Both the position numbers and the translations under genes were made by a program. 49,382 nucleotides of DNA, from positions 1 to 49,382 of the forward strand of contig NZ_LQOM01000005.1 of the NCBI RefSeq assembly GCF_002101595.1, read 5' to 3'. This DNA comes from Mycobacterium celatum (GTDB lineage Bacteria > Actinomycetota > Actinomycetes > Mycobacteriales > Mycobacteriaceae). Every line of letters starts with the position of its first letter. Position 1 is the stretch's first letter. The notes under the pieces are model-generated. The model did no database searches. It was not told the DNA's origin and saw nothing but the letters and a program-made list of their open reading frames with translations. Shown in pieces: positions 8,084 through 15,451 of this stretch.

Positions 8084-8890
8084 TCAATCCCGGCGCAAAT
8101 CCACCAAAACGGGGGCGTGATCGCTGGGCGCTTTGCCTTTGCGCTCATCGCGCACGATCTGCGCGCCGGCGACGCGGGCGGCCAGCGCGGGTGAGGCGAG
8201 GATGAAATCGATGCGCATCCCGCGTCCTTTGGGGAAGGCCAGCTGGGTGTAGTCCCAGTAGGTGTACACGCCGGGTCCGGGCGTGAAAGGCCGCACCACG
8301 TCGGCGAATTGAGCGTCGACGATCGCGTTGAACGCTTTGCGTTCCGGCTCGGAGACGTGCGTGCAGCCGCGGTAGTAGTCGACGCTCCAGACGTCGTCGT
8401 CGGTCGGGGCGATGTTCCAGTCGCCGACCAGCGCGATCTGCGCCGACGGGTCGTCGCGAAGCCAGCCTGCGGCCGTATCACGCAGCGCGGCAAGCCAATT
8501 CAGCTTGTAGGTGTAATGCGGATCGCCCAGCGCGCGTCCGTTGGGCACATAAAGACTCCACACCCGGATCCCGCCGCAGGTTGCGGCCAAAGCGCGTGCT
8601 TCCGCAGCGGCCGCGATATCCGGCGTGCTGCTCCAGCTCGGTTGGCCGTCGAAGCCGACCTCGATGTCGTCGAGCCCGACCCGCGATGCGATCGCCACGC
8701 CGTTCCATTGGTTGAACCCGCAGTGGGCCACCTCGTAGCCGAGTTCGAAGAACGGCAGTGTCGGAAATTGGTCGTCGGCGCATTTGGTTTCCTGCATCGC
8801 TAGCACGTCGACCTCGGCGCGGTGCAGCCAATCGAGCACGCGGTCGAGGCGCGTGCGGATCGAGTTCACGTTCCAGGTGGCGAGCCGCAT
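8084..8890 (-). CDS. xthA: exodeoxyribonuclease III / AP endonuclease
   Basis: A 268-residue member of the exonuclease III (EEP) family, of normal length, acting in base-excision repair on abasic sites and 3' blocked ends. Active-site residues are present: Asn7 in NVNS, Glu34 in QETK, Tyr114, Asp157 and Asn159 in GDWN, and Asp257-His258 in SDHAPV. The ATG at 8890 gives the standard MRLATWNVNSIR start. TACGCT lies six bases upstream, a -10 box placed for a leaderless transcript. That promoter lies at the 3' end of the upstream acetyltransferase gene, whose stop is only two bases away, so read-through from def is also likely. Confidence 0.95.
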   Translation of the reverse strand: MRLATWNVNSIRTRLDRVLDWLHRAEVDVLAMQETKCADDQFPTLPFFELGYEVAHCGFNQWNGVAIASRVGLDDIEVGFDGQPSWSSTPDIAAAAEARALAATCGGIRVWSLYVPNGRALGDPHYTYKLNWLAALRDTAAGWLRDDPSAQIALVGDWNIAPTDDDVWSVDYYRGCTHVSEPERKAFNAIVDAQFADVVRPFTPGPGVYTYWDYTQLAFPKGRGMRIDFILASPALAARVAGAQIVRDERKGKAPSDHAPVLVDLRRD

Positions 8891-8892
8891 GC

Positions 8893-9750
8893 TTAAAGCG
8901 TATGCACGTCGAGGTAGCGGCCCCGGTGGTGCGCTGTGAAACCCAGCGATTCGAGCAGGCTTCCGGCCGCGTGCTCGTCGTCGAGCACCCGCACATAACC
9001 GCGGGTTGCACCGCGGGATGCGCCCCATGCCAGCAGCGCCTCGCACAAGCGGTCGTCGGATATCGCCGACAGGCCGACCCAGCGGGTGCCGTCCGGGGCG
9101 TCGGTCACCGCCGCCCGCGCCGCCGCCCGGTCGTGGAGTCCGAATGCCAGCTCGCCGTCGAGCACGGCGGTCAGCACGTCGACGGGCTCCGCTCCGCGGT
9201 AACAGCGCAGCCAGTCGTCGTCGGGGCGGGTGGTCAGCCTGACGGCCGGGTCGGGGTCGGTGGTGCTCACGTCACGCACCAGCACCCGGTGAGCGTGCTC
9301 ACCGGCATCGGGCAGCCGCAGCAGTCGGTCGGGTACAGCGAGCAGTGGCGTCAGGTTGCGCTGCGTGTACCAATCGACGATCGATGGGACGGCTCCGGTT
9401 GTCGCTGAAACATCCAGCGGCACAGCTGAATTCACTTCGACGCTAGCGCCATGTCCCGCTCGCAGCAGCCAGCCGCCCAACCACTGCTGCTCGAGGCCCG
9501 GCCAGGCCAGCGCGGCCGCATGCTCTAAGGCGCGGATCTGGGAGGTACGCACCGGCGCGTCGGTCAGCGCCCGCACCGCCACCGCGTCGTCGGGCGAAAA
9601 CTCCACCACCTGACCGCTTTTCGTGCGAACCCGCACCAGCGGGGCGACGGCCAGCAGGTGGCCCACCGCGTCGGTCAGCGGCGGCACACTGCCGGCCGGC
9701 CTGCGGTAGCGAACCGTCACCCGGGTCCCGAGATCGGGCCACGAAACCAT
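8893..9750 (-). CDS. GNAT-family N-acetyltransferase (Rv0428c-like)
   Basis: About 285 residues from the ATG at 9750 ([13 protein letters not shown]). The N-terminal third looks like a small beta-rich domain; the C-terminal half carries the GNAT pattern, with a strand ending ISDDRLCEALLAWGASRGATRGYVRVLDDEHAAGSL and the LGFTAHHRGRY end typical of acetyl-CoA-binding acetyltransferases. The substrate is unknown. Its ATG overlaps the def stop (TGATG around 9750), so it is translationally coupled to def, which is conserved synteny. Longer upstream frames reading back through def are shadows. Confidence 0.8.
   Translation of the reverse strand: MVSWPDLGTRVTVRYRRPAGSVPPLTDAVGHLLAVAPLVRVRTKSGQVVEFSPDDAVAVRALTDAPVRTSQIRALEHAAALAWPGLEQQWLGGWLLRAGHGASVEVNSAVPLDVSATTGAVPSIVDWYTQRNLTPLLAVPDRLLRLPDAGEHAHRVLVRDVSTTDPDPAVRLTTRPDDDWLRCYRGAEPVDVLTAVLDGELAFGLHDRAAARAAVTDAPDGTRWVGLSAISDDRLCEALLAWGASRGATRGYVRVLDDEHAAGSLLESLGFTAHHRGRYLDVHTL
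8897..8902 (-). promoter_or_regulatory. -10 box for leaderless xthA transcript
   Basis: TACGCT on the minus strand, six bases before the ATG at 8890; fits TANNNT. Confidence 0.35.
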
Positions 9751-10343
9751 CAGTGCCCGAACGGGTCCGGCCCCTCGCCGGGTGTCCAGGACAATCCAGG
9801 AACGCCCCAGCCGTGCGACTTGACGGCGCGCTTTGCGGCGCGTGCGTGCCGGCCGATCAGCCGGTCCAGATACAGAAAGCCGTCCAGATGCCCGGTTTCG
9901 TGCTGCAGCATTCGGGCGAACAGACCGGTGCCTTCGACGGTGACCGCGTTGCCGTCGGCGTCGAGTCCGGTGACCCGCGCCCATTTTGCGCGTCCGGTCG
10001 GAAACGACTCGCCGGGCACCGACAGGCAGCCCTCGTCGTCGTGATCCGGGTCGGGCATGGTCTCGGGGACCTCGGAAGTCTCCAGCACCGGGTTGATCAC
10101 GACGCCGCGACGCCGCGCGGTTTTCCCGCGGTCGTCGGCGCAGTCGTAGACGAACACCCGCAGGCTCACGCCGATCTGGTTGGCGGCCAAGCCGACGCCG
10201 TAGGCGGCGTCCATGGTGTCGTAGAGGGTGGTGATCAACTCGGGCAGATCGGTTGGCAGCGAACCGTCCGCGCCCACCGGCACCGGCTTGGTGGGCGTGT
10301 GCAGGACCGGATCTCCCACGATCCGAATGGGTACGACTGCCAT
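9750..10343 (-). CDS. def: peptide deformylase
   Basis: 197 residues, the mycobacterial length. It removes the formyl group from nascent N-terminal Met using a bound metal. All three motifs are intact: GVGLAANQ at 49-56, EGCLSVPG with metal ligand Cys106, and QHETGH with His148, Glu149 and His152. The chosen start gives [15 protein letters not shown] as in other mycobacteria. TAAGCT eight bases upstream suggests a leaderless transcript. It lies divergently from the DUF3263 gene. Confidence 0.96.
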   Translation of the reverse strand: MAVVPIRIVGDPVLHTPTKPVPVGADGSLPTDLPELITTLYDTMDAAYGVGLAANQIGVSLRVFVYDCADDRGKTARRRGVVINPVLETSEVPETMPDPDHDDEGCLSVPGESFPTGRAKWARVTGLDADGNAVTVEGTGLFARMLQHETGHLDGFLYLDRLIGRHARAAKRAVKSHGWGVPGLSWTPGEGPDPFGH

Positions 10344-10351
10344 GGTCGGCA

Positions 10352-10357
10352 AGCTTA
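10352..10357 (-). promoter_or_regulatory. -10 box for leaderless def transcript
   Basis: TAAGCT on the minus strand, eight bases before the ATG at 10343. Confidence 0.35.
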
Positions 10358-10473
10358 AGCGGGCGACTCGCGGGCGAGGGTTACGGGTCAGCTGTTGCGG
10401 GCGTGGTTGAATAATCGCCGGAACAGCCAGCATTCGAGATTCGAAGGGTCTTGGGAAGGCTCAGAGGAGCGAT

Positions 10474-10782
10474 ATGGACAGCGCTATGGCGCGGGCTAAT
10501 CGATCGGGGGACGACTCTGAAATCGTTGATGGGCTGACCCGCCGCGAACACGACATCCTGGCGTTCGAGCGCCAATGGTGGAAATACGCCGGCGCCAAAG
10601 AAGAAGCCATCAAGGAGTTGTTCTCGATGTCGGCGACGCGCTATTACCAGGTGCTCAATGCGCTGGTCGATCGGCCTGAGGCGCTGGCCGCCGATCCGAT
10701 GCTGGTGAAACGGCTGCGACGGTTGCGCGCCAGCCGGCAGAAGGCGCGGGCCGCGCGGCGGCTCGGCTTCGAGGTCACCTGA
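10474..10782 (+). CDS. DUF3263 family protein (Rv0430-like)
   Basis: 102 residues, no signal or membrane segment. The core LTRREHDILAFERQWWKYAGAKEEAIKELF and the helix with SATRYYQVLNALVDRP are the DUF3263 signature; the fold looks like a small helix-turn-helix. The C-terminus is strongly basic (KRLRRLRASRQKARAARR), so nucleic-acid binding is plausible but unproven. AGAGGAG just before the ATG is a clear ribosome-binding site. It is followed by virR and sodC on the same strand. Confidence 0.82.
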   Translation: MDSAMARANRSGDDSEIVDGLTRREHDILAFERQWWKYAGAKEEAIKELFSMSATRYYQVLNALVDRPEALAADPMLVKRLRRLRASRQKARAARRLGFEVT

Positions 10783-10820
10783 CCTTTATCCGGTTTTGTG
10801 GGTTTGGGCCCACTCCTGGA

Positions 10821-10826
10821 TACAGT
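10821..10826 (+). promoter_or_regulatory. -10 box for leaderless virR transcript
   Basis: TACAGT, eight bases before the ATG at 10835; no strong -35. Confidence 0.35.
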
Positions 10827-10834
10827 GGGCTGAA

Positions 10835-11296
10835 ATGAACGAACGTGTTCCGGACTCTTCCGGCCTACCCCTGCGGGCCATGGTGATGGTGCTGCTGTTT
10901 CTCGGCGTCATCTTCCTGCTGGTGGGTTTCCAGGCCATGGGATCGAGTGGGCACTCCGACGACGATTCGGTGTCGACCGTGACGACGAGCACAATGCCGC
11001 CGAAGAAGTCGACGTCGGCCGCGGCGAAGTCCCAGGTGCGGGTGTACAACATCTCCGGCCAGGAGGGCGTCGCCGGGCGCACCGCCGACCAGCTCAAGGG
11101 CAAGGGTTACGACGTTGCCGAGGTCGGCAACCTGTCGTTGCCCGATGTCTCGACCACCACGGTGTACTTCAGCAATGCCCCCGGGGAGCGGGAGACCGCC
11201 GACGCGGTGGGCAAGTTGCTGGATGCTCCGGTTGAACCCCGCGTCCCCGAGGTGGCCGACCAGCCGCCCGGCGTCATCGTGGTGGTCGCGGGATAG
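10835..11296 (+). CDS. virR: VirR-like membrane protein with LytR_C domain
   Basis: 153 residues from the ATG at 10835 (MNERVPDSSGLPLRAM), the start used for Rv0431. One membrane helix (about 14-34: MVMVLLFLGVIFLLVGF) precedes a Ser/Thr-rich linker and a LytR_C domain (about 65-150) with VRVYNISGQEG and a PPGVIVVV end. In M. tuberculosis VirR limits extracellular vesicle release and affects envelope integrity; that role here is by homology. A frame opening upstream at 10796 is open but not needed. It is followed by sodC after nine bases. Confidence 0.88.
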   Translation: MNERVPDSSGLPLRAMVMVLLFLGVIFLLVGFQAMGSSGHSDDDSVSTVTTSTMPPKKSTSAAAKSQVRVYNISGQEGVAGRTADQLKGKGYDVAEVGNLSLPDVSTTTVYFSNAPGERETADAVGKLLDAPVEPRVPEVADQPPGVIVVVAG

Positions 11297-11299
11297 TCT
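11294..11299 (+). promoter_or_regulatory. -10 box for leaderless sodC transcript
   Basis: TAGTCT, six bases before the ATG at 11306; it includes the virR stop codon. Confidence 0.35.
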
Positions 11300-11305
11300 C
11301 TACCC

Positions 11306-12010
11306 ATGGTCAAGCCCGTGAGCCGCAAAGTCGTCGCCGCAACCGCCCTCGGAGTGCTCGCCGTCCCAGTCGCGCTGCTGAGCGCTTGTTCGCCCAACCA
11401 GCCGCCGGCGACGTCGCCCGGGACCACGCCGTCGGTGTGGACCGGGTCGCCGCCGCCGGCCAGCACGCCGCCGACGGGCGGTCCGGGACGGCCGGAGAGC
11501 CTGACCACGCATTTGATGTCGCCCACCGGCGTGCAGGTTGCCACGGCGAAGTTCGAATTCGACAACGGCTTTGTGACCGTCACGATCGAGACCACCGGCC
11601 TGGGCCAGCTGTCCCCCGGGTTCCACGGCGTGCACATCCACTCGGTGGGCAAGTGCGAGCCCAACTCCGTTGCCCCGACCGGCGGTCCTCCGGGCGACTT
11701 CCTTTCTGCCGGCGGCCATTACCAGGCTCCCGGGCATACCGGAGATCCCGAAAGTGGTGACCTGACCTCGCTGCAGGTCCGCAAGGACGGCGCCGCGCTG
11801 CTGGTGACCACCACCGACGCGTTCACCAAGGAGGATCTGGTGTCCGGCGACGGCTCGGCGATCGTCATCCACGAGGGTGCCGACAACTTCGCGAACATCC
11901 CGCCGGAGCGCTACACCCAGGTCAACGGCGCGCCCGGACCCGACCAGACCACCATGGCCACCGGCGACGCCGGCAAGCGGGTGGCGTGCGGTGTCATTGG
12001 TTCCGGTTAG
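11306..12010 (+). CDS. sodC: periplasmic Cu-type superoxide dismutase lipoprotein
   Basis: 234 residues. A signal peptide ends in lipobox LSAC with Cys28 as the lipidated residue, followed by a Pro/Thr-rich linker. Copper ligands His110, His112, His138 and His189 are present, with the Cys117-Cys228 disulfide. It converts superoxide at the cell surface. The zinc loop is incomplete: the segment after GGHY reads [14 protein letters not shown], so one usual zinc histidine is replaced, in line with the zinc-free M. tuberculosis SodC. The end overlaps the likely start of the next gene. Confidence 0.95.
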   Translation: MVKPVSRKVVAATALGVLAVPVALLSACSPNQPPATSPGTTPSVWTGSPPPASTPPTGGPGRPESLTTHLMSPTGVQVATAKFEFDNGFVTVTIETTGLGQLSPGFHGVHIHSVGKCEPNSVAPTGGPPGDFLSAGGHYQAPGHTGDPESGDLTSLQVRKDGAALLVTTTDAFTKEDLVSGDGSAIVIHEGADNFANIPPERYTQVNGAPGPDQTTMATGDAGKRVACGVIGSG

Positions 12011-13142
12011 CCCGTCGGGCAACAGGGTAACCGAGCGTGTGGATTTCGCCGGCTCGCCAAGGCCGACGATCGGAGTGGAATGGGAATTCGCGCTAGTCGA
12101 CGCGCAGACCCGTGACCTGAGCAACGAAGCCGTCGAGGTCATGGGAGAGATCGGCGAAAACCCCCGTGTCCACAAGGAATTGCTGCGCAACACCGTCGAG
12201 ATCGTCAGCGGCGTCTGCGAGTGCACCGCCGAAGCGATGGAAGACCTTCGCGAGACGCTGCGCACCGCGCGTCCCATCGTCCGGGACCGCGGCATGGAGC
12301 TGTTCTGCGCGGGCGCCCATCCGTTCGCGCGGTGGTCCGCCCAAAAGCTCACCGACGCACCGCGTTACGCCGAGCTGATCAAGCGCACCCAGTGGTGGGG
12401 ACGGCAGATGCTGATCTGGGGTGTGCACGTGCACGTCGGGTTGTCCTCGGCGCACAAGGTGATGCCGATCATGTCGTCGCTGCTCGACTACTACCCGCAC
12501 CTGCTGGCGCTCTCGGCGTCGTCGCCGTGGTGGGGCGGTGAGGATACCGGATATCCGAGCAACCGGGCGATGATGTTCCAGCAGCTGCCAACCGCCGGCC
12601 TGCCGTTCCAGTTTCAGACCTGGGCCGAGTTCGAGAAATTCGTGCATGACCAGAAGAAAACCGGGATCATCGACGATATCGACGAAATCCGTTGGGACAT
12701 CCGCCCTTCGCCACACAACGGGACACTGGAGGTGCGGATCTGCGACGGGGTGTCGAACCTGCGGGAGCTCTCCGCGTTGGTGGCGTTGACGCACTGCCTG
12801 GTGGTCGACCTGGATCGCCGGCTGGAAGCCGGTGAGACGCTGCCGACCATGCCGCCGTGGCATGTCCAGGAGAACAAGTGGCGGGCTGCCCGCTATGGCC
12901 TGGACGCGGTGATCATCCTCGACGCCGACAGCAACGAGCGCCTCGTCACCGACCATCTGGCCGACGTGCTCAATCGCCTTGAGCCGGTTGCCAAATCGCT
13001 GCACTGCGCCGACGAACTGGCTGCCGTGGCCGATATTCCGCGGCTCGGGGCGTCGTATCAACGGCAGCGCCGGGTGGCCGAGGAGCACGACGGCGATCTG
13101 CGCGCTGTCGTCGACGCGCTTGTTGGCGAACTGGACATCTGA
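11991..13142 (+). CDS. YbdK-type carboxylate-amine ligase (glutamate-cysteine ligase family 2)
   Basis: About 383 residues. The ATP-grasp-like GCS2 fold is recognised from [46 protein letters not shown] and [17 protein letters not shown]. It is nearly colinear with Rv0433. Members have weak glutamate-cysteine ligase activity in vitro; the natural substrate is not settled, and mycobacteria make mycothiol rather than glutathione. The start is uncertain: GTG 11991 (used here) overlaps the sodC end by 20 bases and gives a length near that of Rv0433; GTG 12039 would start directly at DFAGSPRP. Confidence 0.88.
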   Translation: MSLVPVSPSGNRVTERVDFAGSPRPTIGVEWEFALVDAQTRDLSNEAVEVMGEIGENPRVHKELLRNTVEIVSGVCECTAEAMEDLRETLRTARPIVRDRGMELFCAGAHPFARWSAQKLTDAPRYAELIKRTQWWGRQMLIWGVHVHVGLSSAHKVMPIMSSLLDYYPHLLALSASSPWWGGEDTGYPSNRAMMFQQLPTAGLPFQFQTWAEFEKFVHDQKKTGIIDDIDEIRWDIRPSPHNGTLEVRICDGVSNLRELSALVALTHCLVVDLDRRLEAGETLPTMPPWHVQENKWRAARYGLDAVIILDADSNERLVTDHLADVLNRLEPVAKSLHCADELAAVADIPRLGASYQRQRRVAEEHDGDLRAVVDALVGELDI

Positions 13143-13144
13143 TC

Positions 13145-13780
13145 GTGGAAACATTTGAGCTGCCGATGTTTCCGCTCGAGTCGGCGTTGCTGCCGGGCGA
13201 GGACCTGCCACTGCGCATCTTCGAGCCGCGCTACACCGCGCTGGTGCAGGACTGCATGCGCAGCACCGAGCCGTGGTTCGGGGTGGTGCTGATCTCGCGC
13301 GGCCGCGAGGTCGGTGGCGGCGATGCGCGTTGCGATGTGGGGACTGTGGCGGCGATCAACGAATGCATCGATGTGGGCTCCGGCCGGTATGCGCTACGCT
13401 GCCGTACCCGCGGGCGGATCCGGGTGAGCGAATGGCTGCCCGACGACCCCTACCCGCGGGGCCTTGCACGGTTCTGGCCCGACGAGCCCGGGGATCCGGT
13501 GGGCGCCGACCAACTGCGCGAGGTCGAGGACCAGGTGCTGGCGCTGTTCGAGCGGATCGCCAGCGCCCGTGGTGTGGTGCTGCCGGGACCCGACACGCTG
13601 TTAGGTCCGCGCCCCGATGACGCGGGAGAGCGGTTGTACGCGTTGGCAAGTCGGGTACCGATGGGTCAGGCGGACCGCTATGCAGTGTTGTCCGCGCCGT
13701 CGGCGGCAGATCGTTTGGCGGCGCTTCGCGAGGCCGTCGAGTCGGTCGCCGCGATAATCGAATTCCAGCTGTCGGAGTAA
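13145..13780 (+). CDS. LON N-terminal (PUA-like) substrate-binding domain protein
   Basis: 211 residues, corresponding to the substrate-recognition domain of Lon protease without the ATPase or peptidase (Rv0434 type). Recognisable are LPMFPLESALLPGEDLPLRIFEPRY near the N-terminus, GTVAAINECIDVGSGRYALRCRTRGRIRV, and a helical C-terminus. GTG 13145 lies two bases after the preceding stop, so the pair is translationally linked. Stand-alone members have no settled function. The gene ends just before the 13E12 remnant, marking the left edge of the inserted segment. Confidence 0.85.
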   Translation: METFELPMFPLESALLPGEDLPLRIFEPRYTALVQDCMRSTEPWFGVVLISRGREVGGGDARCDVGTVAAINECIDVGSGRYALRCRTRGRIRVSEWLPDDPYPRGLARFWPDEPGDPVGADQLREVEDQVLALFERIASARGVVLPGPDTLLGPRPDDAGERLYALASRVPMGQADRYAVLSAPSAADRLAALREAVESVAAIIEFQLSE

Positions 13781-14658
13781 GCCGAAGTTACTTGTCGGCG
13801 CGCTGTGGCATAATCGAATGTATGTTCGATGAAGTGGCGCGGGAGGCGGTGGTTGCCCGCTTTGATGAGCTGTTCGAGCGGCACTATCCGACTCCCACCC
13901 GCGAGTCGGCGGTGCTGCTGGATCGGATCTGTGCGGGCGCACGGGCGGAGAATCGGGCTGCGGCTGCGCAGCTGGTCGCGATCGGGGAGTTGTTTGCCTA
14001 TCGGCTCTCGCGCTGTTCGGACACCGAGGAGTGGGCGATCGACACCGAGGCGGCGGTGGCCGCGGAGGTGGCGGCGGCGTTGCGGATCAGCCAGGGGCTG
14101 GCGGGCAGCCGGTTGCGCTACGCGCGGGCGATGCGCGAGCGCCTGCCGAAGCTCGGTGCGGTGTTTGGTGCCGGCGACGTCGACTTTCGGGTGTTTCAGA
14201 CGATCGTGTATCGCACCGATCTGATCACCGATCGCGAGGTGCTGGCCGGGGTGGATGCCCAGTTGGCCCTCGCGGTGCCGCGCTGGCCGTCGATGACCCA
14301 GAGCCGGCTGGCCGGGCAGGTGGACAAGATCGCCATCGCCACTTTCCATTTCGTCAACCGTCAGGGATTCCCGAATGTTCTGTTCCCGGTACGCCAATTG
14401 CCCGACCCGGTGTGCGACCACCGGTGCGGTGATCACTGTGAACGCCCCGGTCAGCACCAGCATTCCGACGTCGTAGTTGCCACGCAGCCGGATCGCGGCG
14501 CCAGCCAGCACCAGCAGCAGACCCAGCACCTGTGGCTTGGTCGCGGAATGCATCCGCGAGAGCGTGTCGCCGAAGCGGACCACGCCGATGGCGGCGGTCA
14601 GCGCCAGCACTGAGCCGGCCAGCACCAGCACACCGGAGACGACGTCGAGGGGGCTCAT
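13678..14658 (-). CDS. mnhG: MnhG/MrpG antiporter subunit, abnormally extended C-terminus
   Basis: The first 110 residues from ATG 14658 are a normal MnhG: MSPLDVVSGVLVLAGSVLAL, GDTLSRMHSATKPQVLGLLL and TGAFTVITAPVVAHR, with three membrane helices. Past SLTVDEMESGDGD (near 14330) no stop is present. The frame continues for 216 more codons through the antisense of the 13E12 remnant and into the antisense of the LonN gene end, closing at TAG 13678-13680. The native stop was evidently lost when the 13E12 piece joined. The polar, Arg/His-rich tail is unlikely to be functional. The ATG overlaps the mnhF stop. Whether the antiporter tolerates the tail is unknown. Confidence 0.75.
   Translation of the reverse strand: MSPLDVVSGVLVLAGSVLALTAAIGVVRFGDTLSRMHSATKPQVLGLLLVLAGAAIRLRGNYDVGMLVLTGAFTVITAPVVAHRVGQLAYREQNIRESLTVDEMESGDGDLVHLPGQPALGHRRPARHREGQLGIHPGQHLAIGDQIGAIHDRLKHPKVDVAGTKHRTELRQALAHRPRVAQPAARQPLADPQRRRHLRGHRRLGVDRPLLGVRTAREPIGKQLPDRDQLRSRSPILRPCARTDPIQQHRRLAGGSRIVPLEQLIKAGNHRLPRHFIEHTFDYATARRQVTSAYSDSWNSIIAATDSTASRSAAKRSAADGADNTA
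13814..13829. promoter_or_regulatory. LexA (SOS) box over the 13E12 start codon
   Basis: TCGAAT-GTAT-GTTCGA matches TCGAAC-N4-GTTCGA at 11 of 12 positions. The ATG at 13822 lies inside it and CATAAT (13809-13814) is a -10 seven bases before that ATG. 13E12 family genes are known SOS-regulon members in M. tuberculosis, so a functional LexA site is expected. Confidence 0.7.
13822..14330 (+). pseudogene. 13E12 (DUF222) HNH-endonuclease-family gene, 3' truncated
   Basis: The frame from ATG 13822 starts MFDEVAREAVVARF and continues with DUF222 features (LLDRICAGARAENRAAAAQLVAIGELF, LRISQGLAGSRLRYARAM) through about 170 residues. After RLAGQVDKI homology to the family stops near 14330. The frame then runs on without a stop to 14613 through the antisense of mnhG. 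The C-terminal HNH nuclease region, normally another 200-300 residues, is absent. The start, -10 and SOS box are intact, so a transcript may still be made. 13E12 elements are repetitive mobile-like sequences of mycobacteria; this copy marks a rearrangement at the edge of the mnh operon. Confidence 0.82.
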
Positions 14659-14918
14659 CGGCGGTCCCGGTCGGGGACTCGGAAGCGGGCCACGCTGACC
14701 GAGCCGACGAAGCTGATCAGCGCCAGCGCCGCCAGACTGTAGGTCACTGTGCTGTCCAAACTGGCTGCGGCCCAGGTGCCTATCGCGCACATGGTCACCG
14801 CGATCAGCGTGTCCACCGCCACCAGCCGATCCAATGTGCTCGGCCCGGCCAGCAGTCGGAACATCGTGATGGCCGCCGCGGCGCCCAGCAGAATCCCGGC
14901 GATCAACCAGACGCTCAT
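14655..14918 (-). CDS. mnhF: MnhF/MrpF Na+/H+ antiporter subunit
   Basis: 87 residues, the usual length, with three membrane helices. The family pattern is seen in FRLLAGPSTLDRLVAVDTL followed by two hydrophobic segments and SFVGSVSVARF. ATG 14918 was preferred over an upstream in-frame ATG because a GAGGAGG ribosome-binding site lies just before it. Both ends show 4-base ATGA overlaps, with mnhE before and mnhG after. It is part of the hetero-oligomeric Mrp antiporter in the membrane. Confidence 0.9.
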   Translation of the reverse strand: MSVWLIAGILLGAAAAITMFRLLAGPSTLDRLVAVDTLIAVTMCAIGTWAAASLDSTVTYSLAALALISFVGSVSVARFRVPDRDRR

Positions 14919-15451
14919 GCGGCCTCCTCGGCAGGCTGCCAATCCTCGTCGCGCTCATAGGCGGCCACCACCAGCCGCTCCACCTCGGCGACCTGGCGGT
15001 AGAACCGGTCGACGGCCACGCCCGAGCCGACGTCGATCACGTGGCAATACAACACCCGGCGCAGCTGGTCGATCTCCAGCACGATCGAGCCCGGGATCAT
15101 CGTCAAGATGTTGACCGCGAAGACCAACACGAGGTCGGACTTGATCGACACCTCGGCCCGCAGCACCCCGGACGGCGGCGCCGGACCCGGTTTGATCGCC
15201 AGCCAGGAAACCTGAACGCTGGACACCACCAGATACCACGCGACCCGCACGACCAACCGCAGCACCGACAGCGGATGCACCCGGCCCTGGACCGGCACCG
15301 GCGGCATCGGCAGCAGCAGCGTAATCGCGAGGGCGACCGCCAGCCCGCTGACCGCATTGGCCGCGGAATAGTTGCCCCACAACAACACCCACACGCCGGT
15401 CAGCGCGACCAGGATGGCGATCCGCAGCAGCGTGGCCCTCATCGGTCTCAT
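14915..15451 (-). CDS. mnhE: MnhE/MrpE Na+/H+ antiporter subunit
   Basis: 178 residues. Two N-terminal membrane segments (about 8-50) and a third near 65-85 precede a cytoplasmic domain with the MrpE signature LTMIPGSIVLEID and LYCHVIDV. A Glu-rich C-terminus ends the protein. ATG 15451 overlaps the mnhD stop and GAGGAGG lies about nine bases upstream. The Mrp complex exports Na+ in exchange for protons and supports pH and salt tolerance. Confidence 0.9.
   Translation of the reverse strand: MRPMRATLLRIAILVALTGVWVLLWGNYSAANAVSGLAVALAITLLLPMPPVPVQGRVHPLSVLRLVVRVAWYLVVSSVQVSWLAIKPGPAPPSGVLRAEVSIKSDLVLVFAVNILTMIPGSIVLEIDQLRRVLYCHVIDVGSGVAVDRFYRQVAEVERLVVAAYERDEDWQPAEEAA

Noticed and set aside
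10433..10445. TTCGA-GAT-TCGAA upstream of the DUF3263 gene as a LexA box.
   Set aside because: Wrong half-site order and a 3-base spacer; it does not fit TCGAAC-N4-GTTCGA.
13792..14613. The 273-codon plus-strand frame as one intact hypothetical protein.
   Set aside because: Residues after about 170 are antisense mnhG; it is a truncated DUF222 gene, and the ATG at 13822 is the family start.
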